A DNA stretch of 64,000 nucleotides from Pagrus major (Eukaryota > Chordata > Actinopteri > Spariformes > Sparidae): NCBI RefSeq assembly GCF_040436345.1, contig NC_133216.1, positions 417,501 to 481,500 on the forward strand, read 5' to 3'. Each line of letters opens with the position of its first letter. Position 1 is the first letter of the stretch. This document shows, piece after piece, positions 34,794 to 46,668 of the stretch. A program made the translations under genes and the position numbers. The notes beneath the pieces are model-generated. The model did no database searches. It was not told where the DNA came from and saw only the letters and a program-made list of their open reading frames with translations.

Positions 34794-36899
34794 CCTGCTT
34801 CAAAGAATTATTAACACTGTTCAGTGGTAGAACATTTTCTCACAGCTGTGTGAAAGTTTAACAAGTTGAGATGTGTTATAGTGAAAGAGAGCATCATCAT
34901 CATAAACACATTAATGTTCTGATACCATCTGTCGCAATTCAAACTCACCATGAGCTTATTTAAAGTGTGAGACAGGTGGTGACAGCTGATAACTGCTGCT
35001 GCAGTCACACTGTGACCTCCTCCAGCTGAGCCGAGGCTCCAACTCTTCCTCTTATAACCCTGTCGAGTCAGGGAGACGCCCACAGCGGCAGTCTGACCTC
35101 GTGATCAGCCGACACACTCATTTCTTAATCATGTCAGAAACAAATACAACAATAAGCGGCTTTTTGTTATGTTAGTTTTGTTCATGTTGGATCGTTGTTT
35201 AATTGTTTTTAGAGAAATACACACAGATGCTGCAGGATGAGCTGAACGTGTGTTAAAATGCAACGACTGCAGTGTCTTCTGTCGTCTTTACTGCTGTTGT
35301 GATGACAAGTGTTAGGACTCGTCCACACCCTGAAATGAGATTTTTCTTAATGACATAATAATAAATAATAAATGTTCGTCCTTCGTGGACTTGATGATGA
35401 AGAGCAGCATCTCTTGAACCTGAGAAGTTCAGATACAGGTGTGCAGGTTGAAATGAGGGTGCAGTGTTGGTGTGTTGGTGGTTTTGGAGCTGCACGCTGA
35501 AGGTTGTGCACTGGGTTGTACCAGACATGCATAAGTTCAAACTCAGCCTAGTTCGAACATGATTTCTAACTTGGGACGAACATTTTAAGGGTTGCAACAA
35601 CTGAAACAGTTTCATCGTCGGCAGAAGTTACAACTTAAATGTCACACTGACGCCTCAGCAGGTTTAAAGTCCTTTGTAAGACAGCAGGAGGTGAAAACAT
35701 CCTTTTGGTCAGCTCCTCCTGAAGTCTCTCGTCGAGGTGAGGACACAAAAGTTCTGCTTACAGAGACACACTTAACATCAGCAAAGGAAGCATGGAGTAC
35801 AGAAAGGCCTACGACATCCTCGGACCACCCGGCCAGACAGCACTGGTGCAACCGCCTCACAGCTGCTTCAATCAACATGTTAAGATGGTTAAGGGCTCAG
35901 TGGTCGACATTAGTGTCATTAGTGTCATTCATTAGACATTATTTTAAAGACCTGTTTAGACAGAAGATCGTCTGCAGCGTTGTGAAAAACCAAGTTCACA
36001 CCGCTGCAACTTTCTGAAACAGTTTGTCTTGTCGCGACTCTCAGACCCAACGTGTAGAAGTGGTAGCAGTGAAGTTAGTTCAGATGGGGGACTTTATTTA
36101 TTATATTTTTATATCATTTATCTGTTGTAACAAATAACTTTGATTTTCACCAACTGTAACTGATGTAACTGTATAAAGCAGCAGTATATAAGGAATGATT
36201 TCTGTGCACTAGTGTAGAACTATGCAGGGCAGCTAACTAGCTCACCGTCAGATAAGTGAAGCTGGGTTTCGTCCGCTGGCCGTCACATGACTACACGGTG
36301 TCAGTTTGCCGTCAGTTCACTCATGAAGTTTAGTGATTTACAAATGGAAATCTATAATTTCATGGAGCCAATGGTCCAAATAAAATATGAAAACATAACA
36401 TGTAATGTAATTCTTCTTAATGTGATTGTGATTTATTCTTAGTAATAGTTCATTTTTTAACCAGTCGCGTCAGTATGGTGGTGGTTTAATGGTGTGTTCA
36501 CCTCCAGCAAAGCTGTTTATTCACCTTACCCTATTTTTATTTTTTACTTTTATAAAAATGTTTTAAATAACAGTAACACAAAATAACACTTACTGATAGT
36601 GAGATTCTGTGACGTTCTGTTTTTATTTGTACAGATACAGAGTCTGTTCGCTCAGCAGGTAGATGAGTGAGGTCAGACTGCTGCTGTGGGCGTCCTCGGA
36701 CCTCACGGGGTTAAAAGTCTGACAGCAGGTGGACAGATAATGTCTCTGACTGTTGTGTCTCATGTTAGTGTTGTAGAGACAAGTGGTAATAATAGAAAAT
36801 GTGTCTCTGATAATGATTTAGTTTACTGTGTGTAATCTGAACACTACAGAGAGTTCGTGCTTTAACAGTGTTAGAACGGCTTCATGAAGCGAAAGAAGG
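34794..36899. other. Intergenic between divergent OR genes
   Basis: About 2 kb separating the minus-strand OR at 33855 from the plus-strand group starting at 37172, so it holds both upstream regions. No frame with family resemblance. AT-rich parts at 36090-36160 and 36330-36600. Confidence 0.4.
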
Positions 36900-37018
36900 A
36901 TGAAGACAAACTCTACACAGGATTCATATTTTGACACGGGGATTTTTAAATACTTGTCTTTTATAATTGTTATGTGATTACATATTTTCACTGTCAGTGC
37001 TAATCTTCTGCTCATTTA
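36900..37018 (+). pseudogene. Truncated olfactory receptor relic (N-terminal piece)
   Basis: Begins ATGAAGACAAACTCTACACA, identical to the start of the intact OR at 37172, then lacks about 20 bases that code SYFTLTAY in the sister. It continues through a recognisable TTTGACAC...TGTCAGTGCTAATCTTCTGC (helix 1), with an in-frame stop, and ends at CTCATT. Only the first 50 or so codons survive. It lies 154 bp upstream of the intact gene and in the same direction. Confidence 0.85.
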
Positions 37019-37039
37019 ACTTCATCTTGATTTTATTCT

Positions 37040-37171
37040 TTGTGAATATTTTCAATATAAACTATTGTTTGTGTGTTTGGATGGTTTAGTTTGAAAGTCT
37101 GTATCAAAATGTTACATTTCTTTTCTACAATAGTTCCTCTACTGAAAAACACTTTGAGAGCTGAAAAGAGG
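37040..37171 (+). promoter_or_regulatory. Conserved upstream block shared with the OR at 54327
   Basis: The 130 bp before the start (TGTGAATATTTTCAATATAA, GTTTGGATGGTTTAGTTTGA, TCTGTATCAAAATGTTACAT) recur almost unchanged, inverted, at 55290-55425 upstream of the OR at 54327-55289. Either recent duplication or kept promoter/leader sequence. Confidence 0.6.
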
Positions 37172-38101
37172 ATGAAGACAAACTCTACACAGGTCTCATA
37201 TTTCACTCTGACTGCCTACTTTGACACTGGACTTTTAAAATATCTCTACTTTATGATTATTATGTGTTTATATATTCTAATTGTCAGTGCCAACCTGCTG
37301 CTCATTGTGGTTATCTGTATGAACAGAAGCTTACATGAACCTATGTACATGTTCCTGTGCAGCCTGTTTGTAAATGAACTGTTTGGTAGTTCAGGGTTGT
37401 TTCCGTTCCTTCTGACTCAGATTCTCTCTGACATTCACACTGTTTCTGCTTCTCTTTGTTTCCTGCAGATTTTCTTGTTATACTCTTATGGAGGTGTTGA
37501 ATATTTAAACTTAGCCGTCATGTCTTATGACAGATATCTTGCCATCTGTTATCCTCTACAATACAACAGCCGGATGACATCTAACAAAATTGCCCTTCTC
37601 GTTGCTCTAACGTGGGTTTGCCCTTTATTCCTGTGTGTTGTGATGACATCCTTGAGTAACTCGTTACAGCTGTGTGGGAACATTATTGAGAAAGTTTACT
37701 GTGATAACTACTCTGTTGTCAGAATGGCCTGCTCTGACATCACAGTCAATAACATCTATGGACTCATCATTACTGCCCTGTCAGTCTTTGGTCCTCTAAT
37801 TGTAATCTTTTACACATATATAAAGATCCTTAAAGTTTGTTTCTCCGGCTCTAAACAGACGAGACAGAAAGCCGTCAGTACCTGCACACCTCACCTCGCT
37901 TCTCTGCTCAACTTCTCCTTTGGGGCTTGTTTTGAAATATTACAGAGCAGGTTTAATATGAACAGTGTTCCCAATATGCTGAGAATTATTCTGTCATTGT
38001 ACTGGCTCACATGCCAGCCTGTGTTCAACCCTCTACTGTACGGTCTGAATATGTCCAAAATCCGCATCATATGTAAAAGTCTCGTCTTTTATGACCTCTG
38101 A
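37172..38101 (+). CDS. Olfactory receptor, MSYDRY group, single exon
   Basis: 309 residues starting MKTNSTQVSYFTLTAYFDTG at 37172; the frame is open to an earlier ATG at 37073, but that part lies in the block shared as non-coding upstream DNA with another OR. Motifs: N-S-T glycosylation site, LHEPMYMFL, Cys of SLCFLQIF, VMSYDRYLAICYPLQYN, an outer-loop Cys series (LQLCGNIIEKVYCDNY), FSGSKQTRQKAVSTCTPH, and NPLLYGLNMSK. Its first 50 residues match those of the OR at 54327 almost exactly, but the middle differs. Intact. Confidence 0.95.
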   Translation: MKTNSTQVSYFTLTAYFDTGLLKYLYFMIIMCLYILIVSANLLLIVVICMNRSLHEPMYMFLCSLFVNELFGSSGLFPFLLTQILSDIHTVSASLCFLQIFLLYSYGGVEYLNLAVMSYDRYLAICYPLQYNSRMTSNKIALLVALTWVCPLFLCVVMTSLSNSLQLCGNIIEKVYCDNYSVVRMACSDITVNNIYGLIITALSVFGPLIVIFYTYIKILKVCFSGSKQTRQKAVSTCTPHLASLLNFSFGACFEILQSRFNMNSVPNMLRIILSLYWLTCQPVFNPLLYGLNMSKIRIICKSLVFYDL

Positions 38102-38898
38102 CACATTTCAGTGTTTGCTGAGACATTGAAAATGGATTTGTGTTAAAGTGTGACAGCTGAAGTTCAGCTGCAGAACTGAAGCATTCAGTGTGAAAGAAAG
38201 TGCAGTTAAATGTGTTTTCATTCAAATAAATCAGAAACATTATTTACATGTTTGATCCAGATTTTTTAACGGCTTACCTTGGTGTTAGTGTAAAGATCTG
38301 CTACAGACTCAGAACCTGTGGAGTCCTGACAAGAAACACTGATTCAAACATCATTCACATATTACATTCATGTGAGGATCTGACACACGTTTGGCAATAA
38401 GATGAAAATTAAATGTAATCAATCTTTTTGCAAAACCTTTGTAGCATCCTTCCATGAGTGTATGTGTGCTATTTATATATTTCAATATATGTAGTATGTA
38501 ACTTTATCTGTATTAATTTATGCTCAGTAAATATGAAATATCATGGAGGGTGAACTGTTTAGATTATAGGATATTTTTAAATGACACATGAAATTACAGT
38601 TGGCATGTTTTATAATATGTGTCTGTTTCTGTAAAATAGTAGTAATTATTTTGTGATATCCATAAAGACACCACGTTAGGTTTGTGATGCACTGACCTTC
38701 CATCAGAAGTTTTTTATTTACTGATTCCAAGATCATCTTCAAAGACATTGTGGTTTATATTAATTATTATTATTCATATGAAATTAATCAGTGTTGTATC
38801 AGTGCTGCCTTTATCAAGGAGTTTGGTTTACACCATGTGGAACGTGTCATGAGATGACTTTTGTTGTGAACTGGTGCTATACAAATAAATACTGATTA
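38102..38898. other. Intergenic; no gene recognised
   Basis: AT-rich DNA between the OR stop and the first Tc1 element. AAATAAATCAG near 38225 could serve as poly(A) signal. Confidence 0.4.
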
Positions 38899-40269
38899 AG
38901 GCAGGTGTGAAAAAATGCTGTAAACTAAGAATGCTTTTAAAAATGAAGTGTTAATAGTTTATTTTCATCAATTAACAAAATGCAATGAATGAACAGAAGA
39001 GAAATCTGAATCAAATCAATATTTGGTGTGACCAGCATCAGCTCTTCTAGGTTCACCTGCACACAGTTTTTGGAGGAACTCAGCTGGTAGGTTGTTCCCA
39101 ACATCTTGGAGAACTAACCACAGATCTTCTGTGGATGTAGGCTTCCTCACATCCTTCATTGGCTGTATGTTTGGGGTTGTTGTCCTGCTGCAGAATATAT
39201 TTGGGGCCAATCATACGCCTCCCTGATGGTATTGCATGATGGATAAGTATCTGCCTGTATTTCTCAGCATTGAGGACCATTAATCCACCGAATCTCCAAC
39301 TCCATCTGCAGAAATGCAGCCCGAACATGTAAGGAACCTCCACCAAGCTTCAGTGTTGCCTGCAGACACTCATTATTGTACCGCTCTCCAGCCCTTCGGG
39401 GAAAAACTGCCTTCTGCTTCAGCCAAATATTTCACATTTGACTCATCAGTCCAGAGAACCTGCTGCCATTGTTCTGCACCCCAGTTCTTATGTTTTCATG
39501 CACAGTTGAGTCTCTTGGCCTTGTTTCCATGTCGGAGGTCTGGCTTTTTTGGCTGCAACTCTTCCATGAAGACCACTTCTGGCCAGACTTCTCCGGACAG
39601 TAGATGGTAGCTGGGTCCCACTGGTTTCTGCCCGTCCTGAGCTGATGGCACTGCTGGACATCTTCTGATTTCTAAGGGAAATGAGCTTGATGTGTTTTTC
39701 ATCTGCTGCACCAAGTTTCCTTGGCCGACCACTGCGTCTACGATCCTCAACGCTGCCCGTTTCTTTGTGCTTCTTCAGAAGATCTTGAACAGCACATGTT
39801 GAAACCCCAGTCTGCTCTGAACTCTTTGCCTGGTAGAGACCTTGCTGATGCAGTATAACGACCTTGTGTCTTGTTGCTGTGCTCAGTCTTGCCATGGTGT
39901 ATGACCTGGGACATGAAACTGTCTTCCACACCTCGCCCAGTGTTAAGCCTCCTACAGCTGTTTCTGTTCTGTTTCTACCTACATGTTACATTGATGATCA
40001 TTGGCAGCTGTTTGGTGTAACTGGTTGATCACACACTGACTATAATCCTACAAAGTCCCTGACTGTGCAGGTGTACCTATAAGAACTGATGCTGGTGTGA
40101 AGGCAGAGGGTCGTAACACCAAGTATTGATTTGATTTAGATTTTTCTTTTGTTCACTCACTTTGCATTTTGTAAATTGATAAAAATAAACAATTATTATT
40201 TATATTTTTGAAAGCATTCTTAGTTTACAGCATTTTTTCACACTTGCCTAAAACTTTTGCACAGTACTG

Positions 40270-40270
<1 letters not shown>
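38899..40270 (-). mobile_element. Tc1-like transposon, dead, minus strand
   Basis: Inverted ends: AGGCAGGTGTGAAAAAATGC at the left and its partner GCATTTTTTCACACTTGCCT at the right, which continues to AAACTTTTGCACAGTACTGT. The outermost left part is lost. On the minus strand a 147-codon frame (39931-39488) has the Tc1 N-terminal domain: ATRHKVVILHQQGLYQAKSS, then GRPRKLGAADE. Further frames carry YILQQDNNPKHTAN, the second catalytic Asp region. Several frame changes and stops break the transposase. It sits between two OR genes. Confidence 0.9.
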
Positions 40271-40315
<45 letters not shown>

Positions 40316-40380
40316 TTTTATATATATACATAAAATTATTTATATAATTATATATATGAAGTTAAATATGTATATATATG

Positions 40381-40464
<84 letters not shown>
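40271..40464. repeat. TA microsatellite between two Tc1 elements
   Basis: Two TA runs (40271-40312 and 40387-40464) separated by AT-rich DNA. Both Tc1-like elements, which target TA, border it directly. Confidence 0.95.
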
Positions 40465-40465
<1 letters not shown>

Positions 40466-40468
<3 letters not shown>

Positions 40469-42047
40469 TGCAATCAAAATTATTCAACCCCCATTGCATT
40501 TTAGGTTTATTGGCAAAATTTATAATTTTTCAGGTGTTTGCAATAAACAAATTACACAAGAACGTTCAAAAGTTAAATAAAACTAACATTACAAGGATTT
40601 TATCGATGTTCAACACTAAATCCTACTTTCAATGACAACTGCAGTCTCAAAAATATTCAACCCCCTGAATAGAATTCCTCATAAGAGACACATTTGCATA
40701 TCAGGTCTCAAGCACTGATGCAACCAACCAAGGGCTTCATTAGTTGCATCAGGTGTGATGAGATCGAACACCTCAGATACCTGGACTGTTGACGGTGACG
40801 TTTCATTGCATGTTAGAAATATGGCTAAGTCAAGAGAATTGACCAAAACGTTCAGAGAAGAGATCACTGCCTTGCACAAACAGGAAAAAGATACAAAAAG
40901 ATAGCAAAGGCACTGAATGTTGCTAGAGATACAGTTGGAAGCATAGTTTGCAAGTTTAAAGTCAAAGGAACAGTGGCTACACTTCCTGGACGTGGCAGAA
41001 AGAGGAAGCTGTCAACGGCTGCCACCAGAGTCCTGAGGAGGCAGGTGGTCAAAAACCCTCGACTGACTGCAGAAGACCTGCAGCAACACTCGGTGGCAGC
41101 AGGCACTGAGGTTTCAGCTGCACAGTGAGGCGCATACTAAACACTGAAGGGCTCCAAGCCCGAACTACAAGACGTGCACCACTACTGACCCAACAGCACA
41201 AGAAGAGTCGGCTCCAATTTGCTCAAAACTATTTAAATAAGCCAAAGAGGTTTTGGGATTCTGTTCTGTGGAGTGATGAAACAAAACTGGAACTTTCGGG
41301 CCGATGGATCAGCGGTATGTCTGGAGGAGGAAGGATGAAGCACACGCTGAGAAGAACATCCTGCCTACAGTGAAGCATGGCGGCGGCTCAGTGATGCTCT
41401 GGGCTGCTTCGCTTCCTCTGGCGCTGGAAACCTGCAGCGTGTGGAGGGCAAGATGGATTCAATCAAGTATCAGGAAATCCTGGGAGAAAATGTTATAACA
41501 TCTGTGAGGAAGCTGAAGCTTGGGCGTCATTGGACCTTCCAACAGGACAATGATCCCAAGCATACCTCCAAGTCCACCAAGGCTTGGTTTCAGAAGAAGT
41601 CCTGGAAGATACTAGAGGGGCCATCACAGTTGCCTGACTTGATCCCCATTGAAAATCTCTGGTGGGATTTGAAAAAGGCGGTTGCAGCATGAAGACCCAA
41701 GAACATTAGTGAACTGACGGCCTCTGCCCCTGACGAATGGGCTAAGATTCCTCAGGGACGCTGCCAGAAGCTGGTGTCTGGCTGTGCATCACGTTTGCAG
41801 CAGGGTGCTCTGCTAAGTACTGAAGATGCTCGTCATGAAGGGGTTGAATAATTTGAGACTGCAGTCGTCATTAAAAGTGGCATTTTGTGTTGAATTTGGA
41901 GAAACCACTTGTAATATTAGTTGTGTTGAGCTATTCAAATTTTTTGTTGTTTGATTTGTTTATTGCAAACAGCTGCTAGTTTGTACATTTTGCCAATAAA
42001 CCTAATTTGTAGTGGGGGTTGAATAATTTTGATTGCAGCTGGATGTA
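40466..42047 (+). mobile_element. Second Tc1-like transposon, different family, nearly full length
   Basis: Inverted ends carry GCAATCAAAATTATTCAACC at the left and its complement near 42015-42037. The plus-strand transposase can be followed from MAKSRELTKTFREEITALHK (40821) through a DNA-binding part with GRGRKRKLS. Then come the catalytic segments WSDETKLEL (first Asp), FQQDNDPKHTS (second Asp) and PIENLWWDLKK (Glu), the DD34E pattern of Tc1. It needs about four frame changes to read through, so it is inactive. It ends a few bases before the segmental duplication at 42053. Confidence 0.92.
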
Positions 42048-42052
42048 GTTAT

Positions 42053-44378
42053 GATTGGATGATGCATTACTGTGTGTGGTTGAAGCTTTAGCTGCACACC
42101 AACCTCAGACAGCAGGAGACATGTTGACTTCATGTGTTAAACAGTTGTGATTGATGAGCCACGATGATGAAGACAAACTCTACACAGGTCTCATATTTCA
42201 CTCTGAGTGCCTACTTCGACACTGGGCTTTTAAAATATCTCTATTTCATGATTATTATGTGTTTATATATTTTAATCATTTGTTCCAACCTGCTGCTCAT
42301 TGTGGTTATCTGTATGAACAGGAGCTTACATGAACCTATGTACATGTTCCTGTGCAGCCTGTTTGTAAATGAACTGTATGGTAGTTCAGGGTTGTTTCCG
42401 TTCCTTCTGCTTCAGGTTCTCTCTGACATTCACACTGTTTCTGCTTCTCTTTGTTTCCTGCAGATTTTCTGTTTATACTCTTATGGAAACATAGAGTATT
42501 TGAATTTAGCCGTCATGTCTTATGACAGATATCTTGCTATCTGTTGTCCTCTGCAGTATAACACACGTATGACACCTAAAACATTGGCTGTGCTTATTGC
42601 TGTAACATGGATTTTCCCCTTTCTTGGGATTCTTGTAGGGTTAGCACTGAGCGCTCCTCTGCAGCTGTGTGGGAACATCATTAACAGAGTTTACTGTGGG
42701 AACTACGCTGTGGTTAAACTGGCCTGCTATGACACCAGACTACATAACATTTACGGACTCTTTTACACTGTCATCTCCGTCATCATCCCTCTATTTTTAA
42801 TCATCTGCACCTACATGAAGATTCTCAAAGTTTGTTTCTCTGGTTCCAAACAGAACCGACAGAAAGCCGTCAGTACCTGCACACCTCACCTCGCCTCTCT
42901 GCTCAACTTCTCCTTTGGTGTTTGTTTTCAGATCTTACAGAGCAGGTTTAATATGAGCAGTGTTCCTGATATGTTGGCCATTTTATTATCACTGTACTTC
43001 CTGACATGCCAGCCGCTCTTTACTCCGCTGCTGTACGGGCTGAAAATGTCCAAAATACGCAACATATGTAAGCGTTTGCTGTGTGGTGACGTGTAGGTCA
43101 TCAACAGACTGTTTTCATCCATGAATAAGGAATAAATAGTGTAAATACTTCCCCTGAGCTCACCTGTGTCGACACAACTCTCTTGTTTGAAGTGTGTGTG
43201 GAATGAAGAGGATTCAGCATGTTGTACAGGTTGGGTTGATTATGGACAATGACGGTTATCTTGTGTTTTGTGTTTTGCTCTGTTATGTTTTATCAGTTGA
43301 TCTGACAGACGTGGTCTCATTTGTGTGACTCACAGTAACTGCTTTCAACTTCCATTGCAACAAGAGCCGAACACAGGCAGATCAGTCAGCCTTTATTTCT
43401 GCTGAGAAATCATTAACTGTCATTTACAACCACATCCAGTCAGACAACACAAAGCATGGGAGGAACAATGGAAAATGTAACTAATGTAAATCCTAACACT
43501 AACCCTATCTCAGGTAATTTAGTACCTGTGTTAAGATCTTTTCTTGTCATTTTAAAAACATACTGTCAGTAATGGTGCTCGGGCAGCGGAGAGGAAAACT
43601 GACACATTTCACTCTGCAGATACTCGAGTCAGAAGAACAGTGAACTTCTGGTTCTGAACACGTACTTGTTCAGGTTTAATCTGACACAAGTTTGTAGTAT
43701 TCAGTTAATCTTTGAAAATGTCAAAGCAAACTAGTTGAATTCCCGTCAGAAATGTTCACACTTCAAGGAGACATTACATGTTTGGATTTGTCCTTCGGGC
43801 TGTCGTTTGTTCCAGTTTGTGTGAGAAAGAACAGGCTGAGCAGAGGAGGACGATGTGACTGATACTATTGATAAAACCAGACCACTGCTGCAGCTCAGGA
43901 GGTCCAGTGTGTTGTCCAGTGATCACAAAGTGTTCATGGACACCACATCGAACCTCAGTTTCCTCCAGACGGTCAGCAGCCTGTTGTAGGTTGTGACTGA
44001 AGTTAGAGTGTAAAGTTGACACTGAATGATCCGTTGAGACTTAGTTTGATACTGAAACTGTGTCGTTGTTTGTGGAGATGTAAAGTACATCTCAGCTATT
44101 GAGGTGATAACTGTCCTCCTGCCTTCATCTACAGCTGGTTTAAAACAACAGCGGCATCGAGTGGTGAAACCATCAACTACAACATATGGTGATAAAACAC
44201 ATGAAGTTAACAAGCACATGATGAGGCGTCACCTGCTGACTGTTATAAATTAGTGACTGGTTGTTAATTATAAAGTCATCTCACCTCAGATACTTACTCA
44301 CCAACACTGTAACGTTAGTGTGTGATGTTAAATTATATAAATGCAGCTGTTAACTCTCCATGCTCAATACACAAAGTT
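42053..44378 (+). repeat. Segmental duplication, copy A
   Basis: From GATTGGATGATGCATTACTG to TCCATGCTCAATA, nearly identical to 49926-52356 (copy B), including OR gene, spacer and downstream DNA. Differences are few outside the OR middle. Copy A lacks about 110 bp present in B at 52211-52314. The spacing between copies is 7.87 kb, same orientation. Confidence 0.95.
42164..43096 (+). CDS. Olfactory receptor, duplicate A, single exon
   Basis: 310 residues beginning MMKTNSTQVSYFTLSAYFDT (the second Met at 42167 is equally possible). Motifs: LHEPMYMFLCSLFVNELYGS, LCFLQIFCLYSYGNIEYL in helix 3, VMSYDRYLAICCPLQYN, FSGSKQNRQKAVSTCTPH, TPLLYGLKMSK (TPxxY in place of NPxxY). It is the partner of 50038-50970. 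The two are identical at the ends but differ in the stretch from helix 2-3 to helix 4, where this copy reads LLLQVLSDI and ILVGLALSAP. Intact frame. Confidence 0.95.
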   Translation: MMKTNSTQVSYFTLSAYFDTGLLKYLYFMIIMCLYILIICSNLLLIVVICMNRSLHEPMYMFLCSLFVNELYGSSGLFPFLLLQVLSDIHTVSASLCFLQIFCLYSYGNIEYLNLAVMSYDRYLAICCPLQYNTRMTPKTLAVLIAVTWIFPFLGILVGLALSAPLQLCGNIINRVYCGNYAVVKLACYDTRLHNIYGLFYTVISVIIPLFLIICTYMKILKVCFSGSKQNRQKAVSTCTPHLASLLNFSFGVCFQILQSRFNMSSVPDMLAILLSLYFLTCQPLFTPLLYGLKMSKIRNICKRLLCGDV

Positions 44379-46623
44379 ATTGTGAATCTGATTGAGAGAA
44401 TGCCAAGAGTCATCAAAGCAAAAGGTGGCTACTTTGAGGAATATAAAATAAAACATATTCTGGTTTGATTTGGTAGTCTTTGATTGGCAGAACTTTTATG
44501 CAGAAAGAAACTTTTTTTGTTTTTTCGCACCGACATTTCTGATCCCTACCATTACTGTGCCATCCCAGATCTTTTCCTGTTTTCTTTTCCAAACACTCAC
44601 AAATGTGAAAGTCCTTGTTTGACAGTGTGGTAATGTTGTAAAGCAGTGTTGGACGAGGACATATGTATGTCTTCTTCTGTGAGGTCAGAATGCAGTGTCC
44701 TAAACTAGGGTTTACAACAGTTGATTCATTGAAAAACAAAGGAAATACCACGAAGGAGCTATTCAAAGTGTATTAACAAAGTTGGACAGTGGTGTCCAAT
44801 CAGAATTTAGTCTCAATAGCATAATGTTTGGCTATTACTAAATTCAGAAGTTGAGTTTGCTGCTGTTGCTAACAAATCCAAGGTTGCCTGTTGTAACTGT
44901 AAGAAAGTAAGTTACTCATTGCCAACCGTCAGTACAGGGATGGATTTAGTTGTTGTGAGGAAAGACGTTCTGACCTAAGCCTTAACAACTCTTCCTTGTG
45001 TGAGCAAAGATCTAACTCTGCTGAGTGCATGTCATCTAAATAGCACATGGCTCTCTTATTAGCCATCTGAACTTCATGGAGGAGACTAGAATTATGTGCT
45101 CTTAAGGAGTTCTACCTCCTGTTCGAGGGTTGTTTTGCTCTGAAAAGCAAGGCTGGTTTGTCTGTGGAAGATCAGATGCAAACATCTTAACAACTGGTCT
45201 GTGGATGCAGTCTGTGTATCACACCTGTCCTTAAGTAGGGACTCTATCTCTTCATTGCACTCACTGAGATTTAACCTGCTAATGACTTCAGGGCAGCCAG
45301 GTTTTACACTCTGTGCCAGAGAAGAAATAAATCACTCTACACAGGGGTTATCTATTGTTAAACAAGTTGTCCAACAACAATCAGTGCGGTTGGCTATGGT
45401 GTTGCTTTGGCAGACACTCTGTAGTGTAGTTTGGGGGGAGTACACTAACCTAACCAAACTGTGTTATGGCCTACACTGTCGGGGGCAGTTTCCTGTTGAG
45501 GAGGGGTGGCTCTGGCACAATCTAGTGGCTCTTGTGGGCATACAGATTGGGGCCAATAAAGATAAAGACAGTTTACAAGCGTAACTTTGCCTACCAAACT
45601 TTCAACAGGCACTAACTGGAATGCAGGGCAGTAACAGTCAGAGGATTGTCTCTTAACGTTGACTCAGGCTAAAACACGTGGTAGTAACAGCTAAAGTACA
45701 AAACTTCTGTTTCACAGGGCTGGTAGCACACTGTGGCTCTATCTCCGGCTCTGCTTCTTACTCAGACTGAAATGCAAGGCAGTAACAGCCACTACTTCTT
45801 TGTATCACAGGGCCAATGGCACGCTGTGATTAACATGAGGACAGCTTGACTAGAATGCAACAGATACAGGATATTCAAATGCTGAACTGAAATTCTTACA
45901 ATTTCTACAGAGCACTTTCAACGTGAATCAATAGCGGCAATAGCAAATGGCTCAAAGTGGCAGTTAATAACCTAAAAGATTTTGGTTAATCAAATGGGTT
46001 ATAAATTGGATGGATAAATCAGTTCTCACCACAATGCAACTGTTTGTAAGTACAAATCAATGTCTACTCCTGTAGTAGACTAGCGGGATTAAATGCAAAG
46101 ACTTTTGGCTAAACACTTGAAGATGTGAATCTTAAATTTTAGCACCGGCCAAATTATGCTGAAATTAATATTGCACATTTATAAATGATTGCCAACAGCT
46201 TCACTGCCTCACGCGGGGCACCATATGTAGTGCAGTATGCAACATTAATAGGGAGTTTTGGGTTAAATTTGGCTATCAATAATAATTCATGATTATCAGG
46301 GATAATTATTAATTATGATAAATAATAAGATCCAATTTACATTAGATCACCTCGGGGCACCACCCTTGAAGAAGGGAAAAGAGCCAATTCACCAAATCAG
46401 TCTCATAAAAAGGTACTGAACTGTCAGTTGGTGACTGATTAATAATTAACTTAATAACTACAGCCAAAATGACCATAACAGCTGTAATGGTTGAAGGAGT
46501 CTTTGACAGAGTCGAGGTTGGCAACATTCACTCTTGTACAATATTAAATAGACAGCATGAAGGTTCAAAAATCTTTAATTTAACAGAAGAAAACACACAA
46601 TCTAACTAACATGTACTATATAC

Positions 46624-46668
<45 letters not shown>

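Noticed and set aside
37073-37171. OR start at 37073
   Set aside because: This stretch is the block shared as upstream DNA with the OR at 54327, where it is not in frame as coding sequence.
40257-40635. Ile/Tyr-rich frames near 40.3-40.6 kb
   Set aside because: Pure TA microsatellite translation.
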